Shown: positions 20,421 to 27,701 of the stretch, in pieces
Numbering within the stretch: position 1 is the stretch's first letter
Layout: each line of letters starts with the position of its first letter
From: Burkholderiales bacterium
Lineage (GTDB): Bacteria; Pseudomonadota; Gammaproteobacteria; Burkholderiales; UBA11063
DNA length: 43,831 bases
Direction of reading: 5' to 3'
NCBI GenBank assembly: GCA_028693355.1
Contig: JAQUVM010000010.1
Span: 1-43,831 of the forward strand
Program-made: the position numbers and the translations under genes
Notes under the pieces: model-generated
What the model was told of the DNA's origin: nothing
Database searches by the model: none
What the model saw: the letters and a program-made list of their open reading frames with translations, nothing else

Positions 20421-20969
20421 TTAGTTAATTTTAGCAACCATCAACGAATGCGTGTCGTAGACTGGGTACAAAATATATTCCCCACCATCTTCTGTAGACA
20501 CCGGTACATACGGATATTGTCCGGCTGATATATTAGCCATACCATCAACCCATAGACTTGAATGTGAAATTGCAAAAAACGCTAAATTAGGAGTAATTAC
20601 CTGTGTTTCAATGCCTCGTGATCCGTTATAACAAAAATTCTGGTGATCTTTACATATATCTGTTAATAGATAATTTGGCTGATCGTTACGACTTGACCAA
20701 GCCCAAAAATTATGGCTACCCAAATTATATTGAGCTAAACCAAAATCTCCTTTCATCGGGCTACCGTTTATATACAGCTTACCAGAAACAAAGAAGTTGG
20801 TATTACCACCAAGTATAGAAAGGTTATTCACATGTAGATGCGTCATACCTATGTTCTCACCAACACCAAGAATTCTATATGCTGAGTCAAAATTTATAGG
20901 GCGATCAATGCCCCTATCATTTATTAACCAATACTTACCTCGAATAGATTCAAACTTTAGTATGCTAGA
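20421..20969 (-). pseudogene. 5'-truncated member of the exported paralog family
   Basis: An ATG-started frame of 141 codons runs 20846-20421, but homology to the two intact paralogs begins earlier, at about 20955, in the same open frame (WLINDRGIDRPINF). It then continues with FFVSGKLYINGSPMKGDFGL, NFWAWSSRNDQPN, two cysteines of the conserved C-terminal pair (DICKDHQNFC), STEDGGEYILYPVYDTHSLM and a normal stop. The signal peptide and the first 100 or so residues are missing. The homology ends within a few bases of a transposase fragment on the other strand. No Shine-Dalgarno sequence supports the internal ATG. It is most likely a dead remnant, though a secretion-less product cannot be excluded. 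Confidence 0.75.
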
Positions 20970-21063
20970 TCATGTTGAATTTGATAAAAGCTATTTTTGT
21001 GCTAGAAGTGTTCGTGGTAAACATCAACGATACCCTTATGGTAAAACCATTACCTTTGGTTCA
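20962..21063 (+). mobile_element. transposase fragment, IS1595/IS1016-like
   Basis: The plus strand encodes about 33 residues, HVEFDKSYFCARSVRG then KTITFG, closely matching the IS1595-family block VEFDESYFG-RRVRGK-GKTIVFG around the catalytic Asp-Glu. Homology stops abruptly at about 21060, where a hairpin begins, and the frame closes at 21093. Nothing of the helicase-like N-terminus or the rest of the catalytic core is present, so it is a relic. It abuts the truncated paralog and probably marks the event that removed its 5' half. Family assignment is by motif memory. Confidence 0.65.
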
Positions 21064-21089
21064 ATGAGTTTGCTAATATGCAAACTCAT
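21064..21089. repeat. inverted repeat at the end of the transposase fragment
   Basis: Perfect 10-bp arms (ATGAGTTTGC and its complement) flank a six-base loop. It begins exactly where the transposase similarity ends. No T tract follows on either strand, so it is probably not a terminator and may be a rearrangement scar. Confidence 0.6.
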
Positions 21090-21210
21090 ATAAACGACAT
21101 AGAGAATTTTTGCTCTTTTGCAAAAACCAGATTAATTAAGTTTCATGATATATATAAAAACACACTCAATTTACACTTAAAAATAATGTGAATTTAAGAC
21201 TCAACGATAA

Positions 21211-21261
21211 AAACCAAAATTAACATCTTGACAATCACATGTCTAATACAAATTTTGGTTT
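21211..21261 (-). terminator. possible terminator after the second paralog
   Basis: Eleven-base arms 21251-21261 and 21211-21221 are exact complements, begin four bases after the stop of the gene at 21265, and are followed on the minus strand by further T residues. The 29-base loop is long, so this is a weak call. The right arm lies in a TTTTGGTTTGGATTA sequence that is repeated at about 20404-20418, after the truncated paralog. Confidence 0.35.
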
Positions 21262-21264
21262 GGA

Positions 21265-22215
21265 TTAATATTTAGATATTATTACTGAATATGCATCGTA
21301 TGCTGGCGTCATCAAGTAACGACTTCCATCCTCTGTAGTAATCGTAACTCCGGAATATGATGACACGTCAATATTATTACCGCTATTAAACTGAACCTGG
21401 TGCACATTGTATGAAGAACCAAACATGCTGGCACCTAAAGATGTTTGAGGCGAGTATGGTGCTGGATGATCTTTAACTTCATAAGTAGCATAAACTAAAT
21501 TCTTTAATCTAGTCATATCGATATTGAATGGAGTACCCAGTTTAGGTAGTGTTTTATATTTATCACAAAGATAATTTTTGGGGTCCGCGCATATTTCTCC
21601 AAAAGTCACATTAGTGCTGTCGTTCCTCACTGACCACGCCCATGCAGAATCAATATACCCGTTTCCATAATGATATGTTGCGTCTGGTAATAACATGTGC
21701 CACAATGCTAGATCCCCGTTAATTGGGCTTCCATTAATATATAATTTACCTGTTACTAGGATATCACCCACTACATTCGACACCGATAACGCGTCTTTGG
21801 CAGTCATCTTTGTATATAAACCAATTAAATCTCTTCCTTTTGGTACGTACACTGTACCCCAATTGACAGGTCTATTCAAATCATGGTCTTTTACAAGCCA
21901 TTTTTCCAATTCTGTTTTTATAAATGCTTGGTTACTTGCTGGGCAGCCTGCCACTGGTATTGAAGTGTGAAGATGACCATTTCCATGATCACTTTGAGCT
22001 ATACCTTGGTAGCACCCTTCTTCAACATGGGTATTGTAAAATTCCACAGAGTTAACTCCGTTTCCATAATTAAAAAAGAACTCATAGTTACCAGATCCTT
22101 TAAGTGCCGTTTTGGCTTTTTGTTGTGAGATTGACGTAGTTGGCAAACCTCCGACAACTGCGCTAGCTGTTGCAATGGTAGATATACCAAGTATAGATAA
22201 AATTATACGTTTCAT
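21265..22215 (-). CDS. putative exported protein, four-cysteine KLYINGSP family, copy 2
   Basis: I do not recognise this family. The 316-residue product has a clear signal peptide (MKRIILSILG..., likely cut after ASA at 19), nearly identical to that of its neighbour at 22525. Shared blocks, in order: FNYGNGV...EFYNT near 48-62, EEGC (Cys68), HLHTSIPV..C (Cys91), WLVKDHDLNRP, GKLYINGSP at 156-164, DSAWAWSVRND, Cys209 and Cys217, and a C-terminal TTEDGSRY...YDAYS block. Four cysteines conserved between copies suggest two disulfides outside the cytoplasm. There is no lipobox or membrane anchor. The ATG has AGAGGAAA upstream. Function is unknown; a secreted or periplasmic beta-rich protein is a guess. 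Confidence 0.8.
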   Translation of the reverse strand: MKRIILSILGISTIATASAVVGGLPTTSISQQKAKTALKGSGNYEFFFNYGNGVNSVEFYNTHVEEGCYQGIAQSDHGNGHLHTSIPVAGCPASNQAFIKTELEKWLVKDHDLNRPVNWGTVYVPKGRDLIGLYTKMTAKDALSVSNVVGDILVTGKLYINGSPINGDLALWHMLLPDATYHYGNGYIDSAWAWSVRNDSTNVTFGEICADPKNYLCDKYKTLPKLGTPFNIDMTRLKNLVYATYEVKDHPAPYSPQTSLGASMFGSSYNVHQVQFNSGNNIDVSSYSGVTITTEDGSRYLMTPAYDAYSVIISKY

Positions 22216-22297
22216 GATTATTTCCTCTAAATTAATTTGACAATGACTAAATCTAATTTTACTAGGCCAATATTATTTCATTTACCAGCAAAATTAC

Positions 22298-22340
22298 ACA
22301 ATGCAACTTTGGAATGCAGGGCATTTTTTTTGGAATAAGA
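22298..22340 (-). promoter_or_regulatory. conserved upstream element, copy 2
   Basis: This 43-base block matches 36 of 43 bases of the block at 23481-23523 and lies at nearly the same distance from its gene (83-125 bases before the ATG, against 87-129). It contains TTATTCC followed by a run of eight A and then TGCATTC on the minus strand. It may be a promoter-proximal regulator site or simply recently duplicated DNA. Confidence 0.5.
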
Positions 22341-22496
22341 TAAACATTAGTGACTTTAAAAAAGAAAGCACATTACGGCACACACTTTATCAATTGTAAT
22401 TGAGATTTACAACTCCAGTGAGAAGATTTTTCTAGAGTTGTAAAATCTGCAATTTTGAATAATAATTTAATACCAATCACACTAGCCTAAAGCTAT

Positions 22497-22522
22497 AAAA
22501 AACAAACCATATTTGGCGGTTT
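22497..22522 (-). terminator. intrinsic terminator after the third paralog
   Basis: On the minus strand AAACC and GGTTT (5-bp stem, nine-base loop) are followed by G and six T residues, two bases after the stop of the gene at 22525. The stem is short, but position and T tract fit. Confidence 0.5.
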
Positions 22523-22524
22523 TA

Positions 22525-23394
22525 TTACTTTATTTTATCTATCATCAGTGAATAAGAATCATATACTGGGTAAGCAATGTAACGACTACCATCTTCTGTA
22601 GAAAATGTAACATATGTATAACTTAATGAATGTTCATCACCAGTTACATAGTATTCGTCTTCACCATGCGCAGCGTGCGACATGTGGATGGCATGCGGAG
22701 TGACTTTTTGAACAATATCTTGAGTGTTTTCACATGCTGATGGCACGGCAGAACATACTGTAGATAAGTTTATGTTATGCTCGTCATTACGCGCAGACCA
22801 TGCCCAAACCGAATCATACCGCATTGTGCGAGTCACAAAATCATAGTCATGACTATTAGCGGCTGGCATGTTTGTATGTACTAATGCAAAATCGCCGTTC
22901 ATTGGGCTACCATTTATGTATAGTTTGCCAGAGACAAATACATCCGTGTTTGCTGGGCTAAGAGGGAACAAATCCTTTGCTGTAAATTTGATTGCTTTAT
23001 CGCTTGTGAGCGCCGAATTTGGCCGCCATGACGAACCAATGTTCGCTGGGCGGTTCTCACCCCTGTCGTTGATTAGCCAATTCTTGAACGAGATTTCTGG
23101 TTGCGCTGAATAGCAGTTTGTTACAGGTATTTGTATGTGGAGATGCCCTTGATAATTACCATAAAGACTCAGTCCACTCCCTTGAGCACAGCCTTCTTCA
23201 TAATATGTGTTGTAGAAATCAACTCTACTCACTCCTCGACCGTAATTAAAATAAAAATCGTATCCAACTACCTTAGATACGATACTAGGTTTAGATTTTA
23301 GTTGTGATGCTGGTACATTCTGCGTTCCACCAACTACTGCACTAGCTGTTGTAATGGTAGCTATACCAAGTATAGATAAAATTATACGCTTCAT
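22525..23394 (-). CDS. putative exported protein, four-cysteine KLYINGSP family, copy 3
   Basis: A 289-residue paralog of the protein at 21265-22215; I do not recognise the family. It has the same signal peptide (cut probably after residue 19) and FNYGRGVSRVDFYNT. EEGC (Cys69), HLHIQIPVTNC (Cys94) and WLINDRGENRP follow. GKLYINGSP falls at the identical position 156-164, then DSVWAWSARND, Cys214 and Cys221, and FSTEDGSRY...YDSYS at the end. The two proteins differ mainly between residues 220 and 265, where copy 2 is longer. The ATG has AAGGAAG upstream. The coding DNA looks somewhat richer in G and C than its surroundings, which could mean acquisition from elsewhere. Export is well supported; the role is unknown. 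Confidence 0.8.
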   Translation of the reverse strand: MKRIILSILGIATITTASAVVGGTQNVPASQLKSKPSIVSKVVGYDFYFNYGRGVSRVDFYNTYYEEGCAQGSGLSLYGNYQGHLHIQIPVTNCYSAQPEISFKNWLINDRGENRPANIGSSWRPNSALTSDKAIKFTAKDLFPLSPANTDVFVSGKLYINGSPMNGDFALVHTNMPAANSHDYDFVTRTMRYDSVWAWSARNDEHNINLSTVCSAVPSACENTQDIVQKVTPHAIHMSHAAHGEDEYYVTGDEHSLSYTYVTFSTEDGSRYIAYPVYDSYSLMIDKIK

Positions 23395-23480
23395 AAGTTC
23401 TTCCTTTTACTTTTAAAATATTTCATAATGATTAAATTTCACCTTAGTGTCATAATTGTTACATAGGCCAAATCAACCAT

Positions 23481-23523
23481 ACAACGCAATCTTAGAATGC
23501 ATGAGATTTTTTTTGGAATAAGA
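23481..23523 (-). promoter_or_regulatory. conserved upstream element, copy 3
   Basis: The partner of the block at 22298-22340, with 36 of 43 bases identical and the same placement relative to the start codon. A TAGGCCAA box follows at 23464-23471 on the gene-proximal side. The rest of the 294-base gap up to deoD shows no gene, and I could not place a convincing deoD promoter in it. Confidence 0.5.
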
Positions 23524-23688
23524 GAAGTATCAGCAATTTGTTATTATATTTATTTCGTTTTCATACATATGATATATTTGTCCATGCCTGCATCAAATAT
23601 TACTTGCACCGCACAATAAAGCTTCAACACAAACACTCATCTATTTAGTAAAATACAGCCGATATAAATTAGTTTTAAGGAAAAATAA

Positions 23689-24402
23689 ATGGCAATACCT
23701 ACTCCACATATAGAAGTTAAAGATAAAAATCAAATTGCTGAAACAGTATTAATGCCTGGAGATCCACTTCGCGCAAAATTTATTGCTGATACTTTCTTGA
23801 CAGATGTTGAGCAATTTAATGCAGTTAGAGGTATGCTAGGATATACAGGATATTACAATGGTAAAAAAGTATCTGTAATGGGTAGTGGTATGGGTATGCC
23901 AAGTATAGGTATATACTCTTACGAATTATTTGCTTTTTATGATGTAAAAAATATTATCCGTATCGGGTCTGCTGGATCATATGATAAAGATATAAACTTA
24001 TATGAGATAGTATTAGTAAATGAGGCATGGAGCGAATCAAGCTATGCAAAAACTCAAAATGGATATGATAAAGATGTTATAGCAGCCGACGTATCTCTTA
24101 ATAATGAAATTTTAGCGACGGCTAAAAAATTAGATTTAAACATACACCACTCTCGTGTGCATTCTTCAGATGTTTTCTACCGCACAAACTTTGATGAATA
24201 TAAAGAGATTAGAGCAAAGCATGACTGCGTGTGTGTTGAAATGGAATCATTTGCACTTCTTCATAATGCTAAAGCTTTAGGAAAAAAAGCAACTTGCGTA
24301 TTAACTATCTCTGATTCGTTAGTTACACATGAAGCAACTAGCAGTGAAGAACGCCAAAATGCTTTTACAAGCATGATGAAACTTGTTCTAGAAACATTAT
24401 AA
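23689..24402 (+). CDS. deoD: purine nucleoside phosphorylase, DeoD type
   Basis: The enzyme cleaves purine (deoxy)nucleosides with phosphate to the free base and (deoxy)ribose-1-phosphate, in purine salvage. The 237 residues match the hexameric bacterial type: His7 in TPHIE, LMPGDPLRAKF with Arg28, FNAVRGMLGYTG with Arg47, GSGMGMPS, IIRIGSAGS, VCVEMESFAL for ribose binding, and the catalytic pair Asp209 and Arg222 in TISDSLVTHE and SEERQ. AAGGA lies seven bases before the ATG. It heads a plus-strand group with yciB and two uridine-phosphorylase-like genes, separated from them by a terminator-like hairpin. Confidence 0.95.
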   Translation: MAIPTPHIEVKDKNQIAETVLMPGDPLRAKFIADTFLTDVEQFNAVRGMLGYTGYYNGKKVSVMGSGMGMPSIGIYSYELFAFYDVKNIIRIGSAGSYDKDINLYEIVLVNEAWSESSYAKTQNGYDKDVIAADVSLNNEILATAKKLDLNIHHSRVHSSDVFYRTNFDEYKEIRAKHDCVCVEMESFALLHNAKALGKKATCVLTISDSLVTHEATSSEERQNAFTSMMKLVLETL

Positions 24403-24439
24403 AATATTCCCCTTTCAGATTTTGACTATGTCATACTTC

Positions 24440-24478
24440 AAAATGCGTCTAATATATTTATATGTTTAGACGCATTTT
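24440..24478 (+). terminator. intrinsic terminator after deoD
   Basis: Perfect 13-base arms 24440-24452 and 24466-24478 (AAAATGCGTCTAA and complement) surround a 13-base AT loop. The 3' arm ends in TTTT and is followed by more T-rich DNA. It lies about 40 bases after the deoD stop. Confidence 0.75.
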
Positions 24479-24560
24479 ATCAGTTTTATTTACCCATAAT
24501 TAAAATACGTTAAATAAAAAACTAAATTTTTGATTATATTTTAAAAGATAGATTTAATTT

Positions 24561-25100
24561 ATGAAAAATAACTTCTTAATTGAAATGATGCCATTAATTG
24601 CTTTCTTTGTAGCATATTACATTACAAAAAACATTTACACAGCAACCCTTGTATGTATTATTGCAAGTTGGTTACAAGTAGCCATAAATAAAATTACCAC
24701 AAAAAAAGTAAGTAAAAATACTTGGATCAGTACTTTATTAATTACTGTACTAGGTACTCTTACAATAGCTTTTCATAATAAAACTTTTATCATGGTAAAA
24801 CCAACTGCACTATATTGGGCATTTGCAATAGGAATGTTTATTGCTGGAAAAATGGGTAAAAACCCTCTAAAAGCACTTCTAGGTGAACAAATAAGTATTA
24901 ATGATGGATCATGGAAACAACTAAATTTACTATGGATAATATTTTTTATTGGTATGGGTATATTAAACTTAGTGATTGCATTTCACTTTAGCGAATATGT
25001 ATGGGTTAAATTCAAAGTTTTTGGTAGTTTAGCACTAACATTAATTTTCACTCTATTTTCTGGGCTATTCATTTATAAAAAACAGAAAGAACTATCGTGA
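24561..25100 (+). CDS. yciB: inner membrane septation protein A family, YciB
   Basis: A 179-residue membrane protein of the YciB/IspA (intracellular septation) family, linked in other bacteria to cell-envelope and division defects. It has about five hydrophobic helices and the family blocks MMPLIAFFVAYYI at 9-21, AFHNKTFIMVKPTALYWAF, KNPLKALLG, and a C-terminal VWVKFKVFGSLALTLIFTL. No clear Shine-Dalgarno sequence precedes the ATG. Its stop overlaps the next gene by four bases (GTGA), so the nucleoside phosphorylase-like gene is translationally coupled to it, an odd partnership. Confidence 0.9.
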   Translation: MKNNFLIEMMPLIAFFVAYYITKNIYTATLVCIIASWLQVAINKITTKKVSKNTWISTLLITVLGTLTIAFHNKTFIMVKPTALYWAFAIGMFIAGKMGKNPLKALLGEQISINDGSWKQLNLLWIIFFIGMGILNLVIAFHFSEYVWVKFKVFGSLALTLIFTLFSGLFIYKKQKELS

Positions 25101-25972
25101 ATATAAATAAATTAAACAATCGATTACAAGAGATTGGTATTGATTACTTATACCATCTCGGGCTTGATTCGAGCATGGAATTAGAAAAAATGTTTGGCGA
25201 TATAAAATATGTAGTTTTTACTCGTTCAAATAATGATGCTGATTATTTTGCTAATCAGTTAACGAGTAAACTCTACGGATTACAAGATATAAAAATTAAT
25301 TGCAGTACAATAGCTAAAGATGAAAGATATCATATTTTCAAGATAGCAAATACATTGATAATTTCTCATGGCGTTGGTTCTCCATCACTACTAATTTGTA
25401 TTAATGAAGTCATAAAATTATTATGGCATGCAAAAGCTATTAATCCAAAATTCATTAGAATTAGCCCAGGCGGAGGTATAGGTGTGCCTGTCAAAGAGTT
25501 AATCATATCTAACACTGCTGTAAATCATAATTTTATTTCTCAATGGGATAATATAGAATTTGGCAAAACTTATTCATATGATAGTTCTGTTGATGATAAA
25601 TTTCTAAAATCATTTACATCATTTAGTTCACATAAATTGCAATATGGAAAAATCCTTGCAACAAAAGGTTTTTATAATGGACAATGGAGGCTAAATGGAG
25701 CACTTAATGTGAATTATACAAAAGAAGAAAGTGATGATTACCTAGAAAAAGCACAGGAAAAAGGCATAAAAGGAATTGATATGGAGTCTGGATGTTTCTT
25801 TGCAATTTGTAAAGAGTTTGAAATTCCAGCAATAACAATACTGGAAACAGCATCAGAACGCCTGAAGAATGAACATGATGCAGATATTATTAGTAATTAT
25901 AAGCAGATTAGTATTCAGAGCCACATTCAAAAAGCAAGCGCTGCCGTCATTGACTATATAATAAAATCATAG
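25097..25972 (+). CDS. divergent uridine-phosphorylase-like protein
   Basis: The 291 residues belong to the nucleoside phosphorylase I superfamily and resemble animal UPP1/UPP2 and the next gene. Uracil-recognition residues are kept (FYNGQWRLNGA, Gln196 and Arg198), as are Arg121, SHGVGSPS at 90-97 and a ribose-site DMESG at 228-232. The residues that bind phosphate in the family are altered. The loop arginine (Arg44 in the next protein) aligns with Asp47, and the GTSGG motif reads SPGGG at 123-127. The LLNRL segment near the C-terminus is also replaced. It may bind a uracil compound without phosphorolysis, or use another substrate. The start is GTG, overlapping yciB. Confidence 0.7.
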   Translation: MNINKLNNRLQEIGIDYLYHLGLDSSMELEKMFGDIKYVVFTRSNNDADYFANQLTSKLYGLQDIKINCSTIAKDERYHIFKIANTLIISHGVGSPSLLICINEVIKLLWHAKAINPKFIRISPGGGIGVPVKELIISNTAVNHNFISQWDNIEFGKTYSYDSSVDDKFLKSFTSFSSHKLQYGKILATKGFYNGQWRLNGALNVNYTKEESDDYLEKAQEKGIKGIDMESGCFFAICKEFEIPAITILETASERLKNEHDADIISNYKQISIQSHIQKASAAVIDYIIKS

Positions 25973-25982
25973 GTAAATTATC

Positions 25983-26849
25983 ATGAAAATTAACTCTCAG
26001 CTAGACACAATAAAAGAAAACTATTCATTTCATTTTGGCATAGAGCTAAGTAATGAAAACTTAGCAAAATTTAGCGGTATAACTCATGTTATCATGCAAG
26101 GAAGCACCAATCGTGCAAAAGTATTAGCTAAAAAACTAGCTCATGAAGTTTTAAATATTGATAGCAATTTCTTTGATCCAATCAATATTATAAATTCTGC
26201 TGATTTTGCTATTTATCGAATAGGTAAAATACTTTCTATATCTCATGGTATGGGAAACACAACCATGGATACTGTGCTACATGCTTTAACCAAAATATTA
26301 CATTATGCGGGTAATAATAAAGTAGAATATATTAGGGTTGGAACATCTGGAGGTATAGGAATAAAACCTGGCACAGTAGTTATTACTAAGCAAGCTTTTA
26401 TGCCAGATTTATCACCATACTATGCTACTAATGAATTAGATAAGCAAGTTAATATTCCAACACAGTTTAATCAAAAATTAGTAAATAAAATTTACTCTGC
26501 TCAGCCTGATAACTTATCATTTGATATCATCATTGGTAATAGTATTGCGGCTGATGATTTCTATCTCGGACAGTGCCGTTACGATGGAGCAATGCAAAGT
26601 AGACAGGATGAAGAATGGCGTAAAGAATTTTTTAATAATATTCGAGATCTTGATATATATAACTTTGAAATGGAGTCAAGCGCATTAGCTGCTTTTTGCC
26701 ACCAAGCCGAAATACCCGCAACAATGATTGCAGTGACTCTTTTAAATAGGTTAGAAAGTGATCAAGTAACATCCTCAGCAGAAAAATTAGCTGAATTTTC
26801 TGATCACTCTCATTTAGTTATCATTAACTATATAAAAAGTATTATATAA
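25983..26849 (+). CDS. uridine phosphorylase, animal UPP1-like
   Basis: The enzyme should cleave uridine with phosphate to uracil and ribose-1-phosphate. The 288 residues carry the full UPP set: QGSTNRAK with the phosphate-loop Arg44, SHGMGNTT at 87-94, YIRVGTSGGIG with Arg118, FYLGQCRYDGA with uracil-contacting Gln197 and Arg199, FEMESS at 228-233 and VTLLNRLESDQ near 251-261. This pattern is closer to metazoan UPP1/UPP2 than to the shorter E. coli Udp. It starts ten bases after its paralog, with AGG upstream. Its stop codon lies inside the terminator hairpin at 26842-26888. Confidence 0.85.
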   Translation: MKINSQLDTIKENYSFHFGIELSNENLAKFSGITHVIMQGSTNRAKVLAKKLAHEVLNIDSNFFDPINIINSADFAIYRIGKILSISHGMGNTTMDTVLHALTKILHYAGNNKVEYIRVGTSGGIGIKPGTVVITKQAFMPDLSPYYATNELDKQVNIPTQFNQKLVNKIYSAQPDNLSFDIIIGNSIAADDFYLGQCRYDGAMQSRQDEEWRKEFFNNIRDLDIYNFEMESSALAAFCHQAEIPATMIAVTLLNRLESDQVTSSAEKLAEFSDHSHLVIINYIKSII

Positions 26850-26888
26850 TTAGATAAAGAATATTATATTCTTTATCTAATTATATAA
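26842..26888. terminator. bidirectional terminator shared by convergent genes
   Basis: Perfect 22-base arms 26842-26863 and 26867-26888 around a three-base loop. The stop codon of the plus-strand gene (26847-26849) and that of the minus-strand gene (26877-26879) both lie inside the stem. T-rich sequence follows in both directions. Confidence 0.75.
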
Positions 26889-27701
26889 ATTTTCTTGTTT
26901 AATATGATCATAACGATTATTACTAAGTAAATGATTCTTTCTAGATAGTACGTCGTATGCTAATTTTGATAATGCATCATAAATTGAAGATAACCTATTA
27001 TGGTGATTATCTAATTCATTAATTATTTCACACTCATTAGAAAAAGACTCTATACAATTTAGCTTCAATTCCTTTATGTGTTCCAAATAATGCTCTATTC
27101 CATGCAATACTTGATTAATTTCATCAGTTGAAGCTTCTACATTATTAGTACTAAGGAGATTAAATTTCCCCCAGCTATTCGTAATTAATAATTTAATTTC
27201 ATCTTGATTAATTAATTTAGAATTATTAAAATCAAAAACTCTAAAAGCAATATACTCACTAAATAATACTATCAATGTTGCCAATACAATGGCTAATAGG
27301 ACTATTAAACCACTTTCTAGTATTTTTACGTGTAAAATTGAACAATAAGCAAAAATAATTATTGAACTTAAGCTTGCTAATCCACAAAAAAAATTAGCAA
27401 AACAAAATAATATAGATACCACCAATAAAACCATCACAAGTATATTAAAATTTAATTGGTAATATAGAAATAATTCATAAATAATTAAACCTATGGCTAA
27501 ACTAAATAACGCAGCCATAAATCGAGGATAAATAACTTTAAAGGAAACTCTAAAGCGAAATGGCATGTAATAAAATGCAACTAACATTGGAAGAAAGATA
27601 AACTCATTGATATTACTTATGTATGTAGCTAATATAGAAAAACTAATTGCTATAATCATAATTGCTAATCTAAGATTTATTATTCGTGTATCTATTTGCA
27701 T
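26877..27701 (-). CDS. FUSC-like membrane protein, half-size, second of pair
   Basis: A 274-residue protein with about six hydrophobic helices in residues 10-150, followed by a polar, helical cytoplasmic part to the end. This layout matches one half of FUSC/AaeB-type aromatic-acid exporters, in which two such units are normally fused into one chain of about 650 residues. It overlaps its upstream neighbour by ten bases and follows a membrane fusion protein gene, the usual AaeA partner. Sequence identity to known families is too weak for me to name a substrate. A different inner-membrane protein family remains possible. Confidence 0.5.
   Translation of the reverse strand: MQIDTRIINLRLAIMIIAISFSILATYISNINEFIFLPMLVAFYYMPFRFRVSFKVIYPRFMAALFSLAIGLIIYELFLYYQLNFNILVMVLLVVSILFCFANFFCGLASLSSIIIFAYCSILHVKILESGLIVLLAIVLATLIVLFSEYIAFRVFDFNNSKLINQDEIKLLITNSWGKFNLLSTNNVEASTDEINQVLHGIEHYLEHIKELKLNCIESFSNECEIINELDNHHNRLSSIYDALSKLAYDVLSRKNHLLSNNRYDHIKQENLYN

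Larger units (their letters stand above)
22216..22524. other. intergenic region between copies 2 and 3
   Basis: This 309-base region holds the terminator of copy 3 (22497-22522), the shared upstream element of copy 2 (22298-22340), a TAGGCCAA box shared with copy 3 (22263-22270), and an inverted repeat with 10-base arms at 22406-22415 and 22435-22444. No reading frame is convincing. Confidence 0.6.

Noticed and set aside
20797-21093. 98-codon plus-strand frame as a whole
   Set aside because: Only the part from 20962 resembles a transposase; the first 55 codons are antisense to the truncated paralog.
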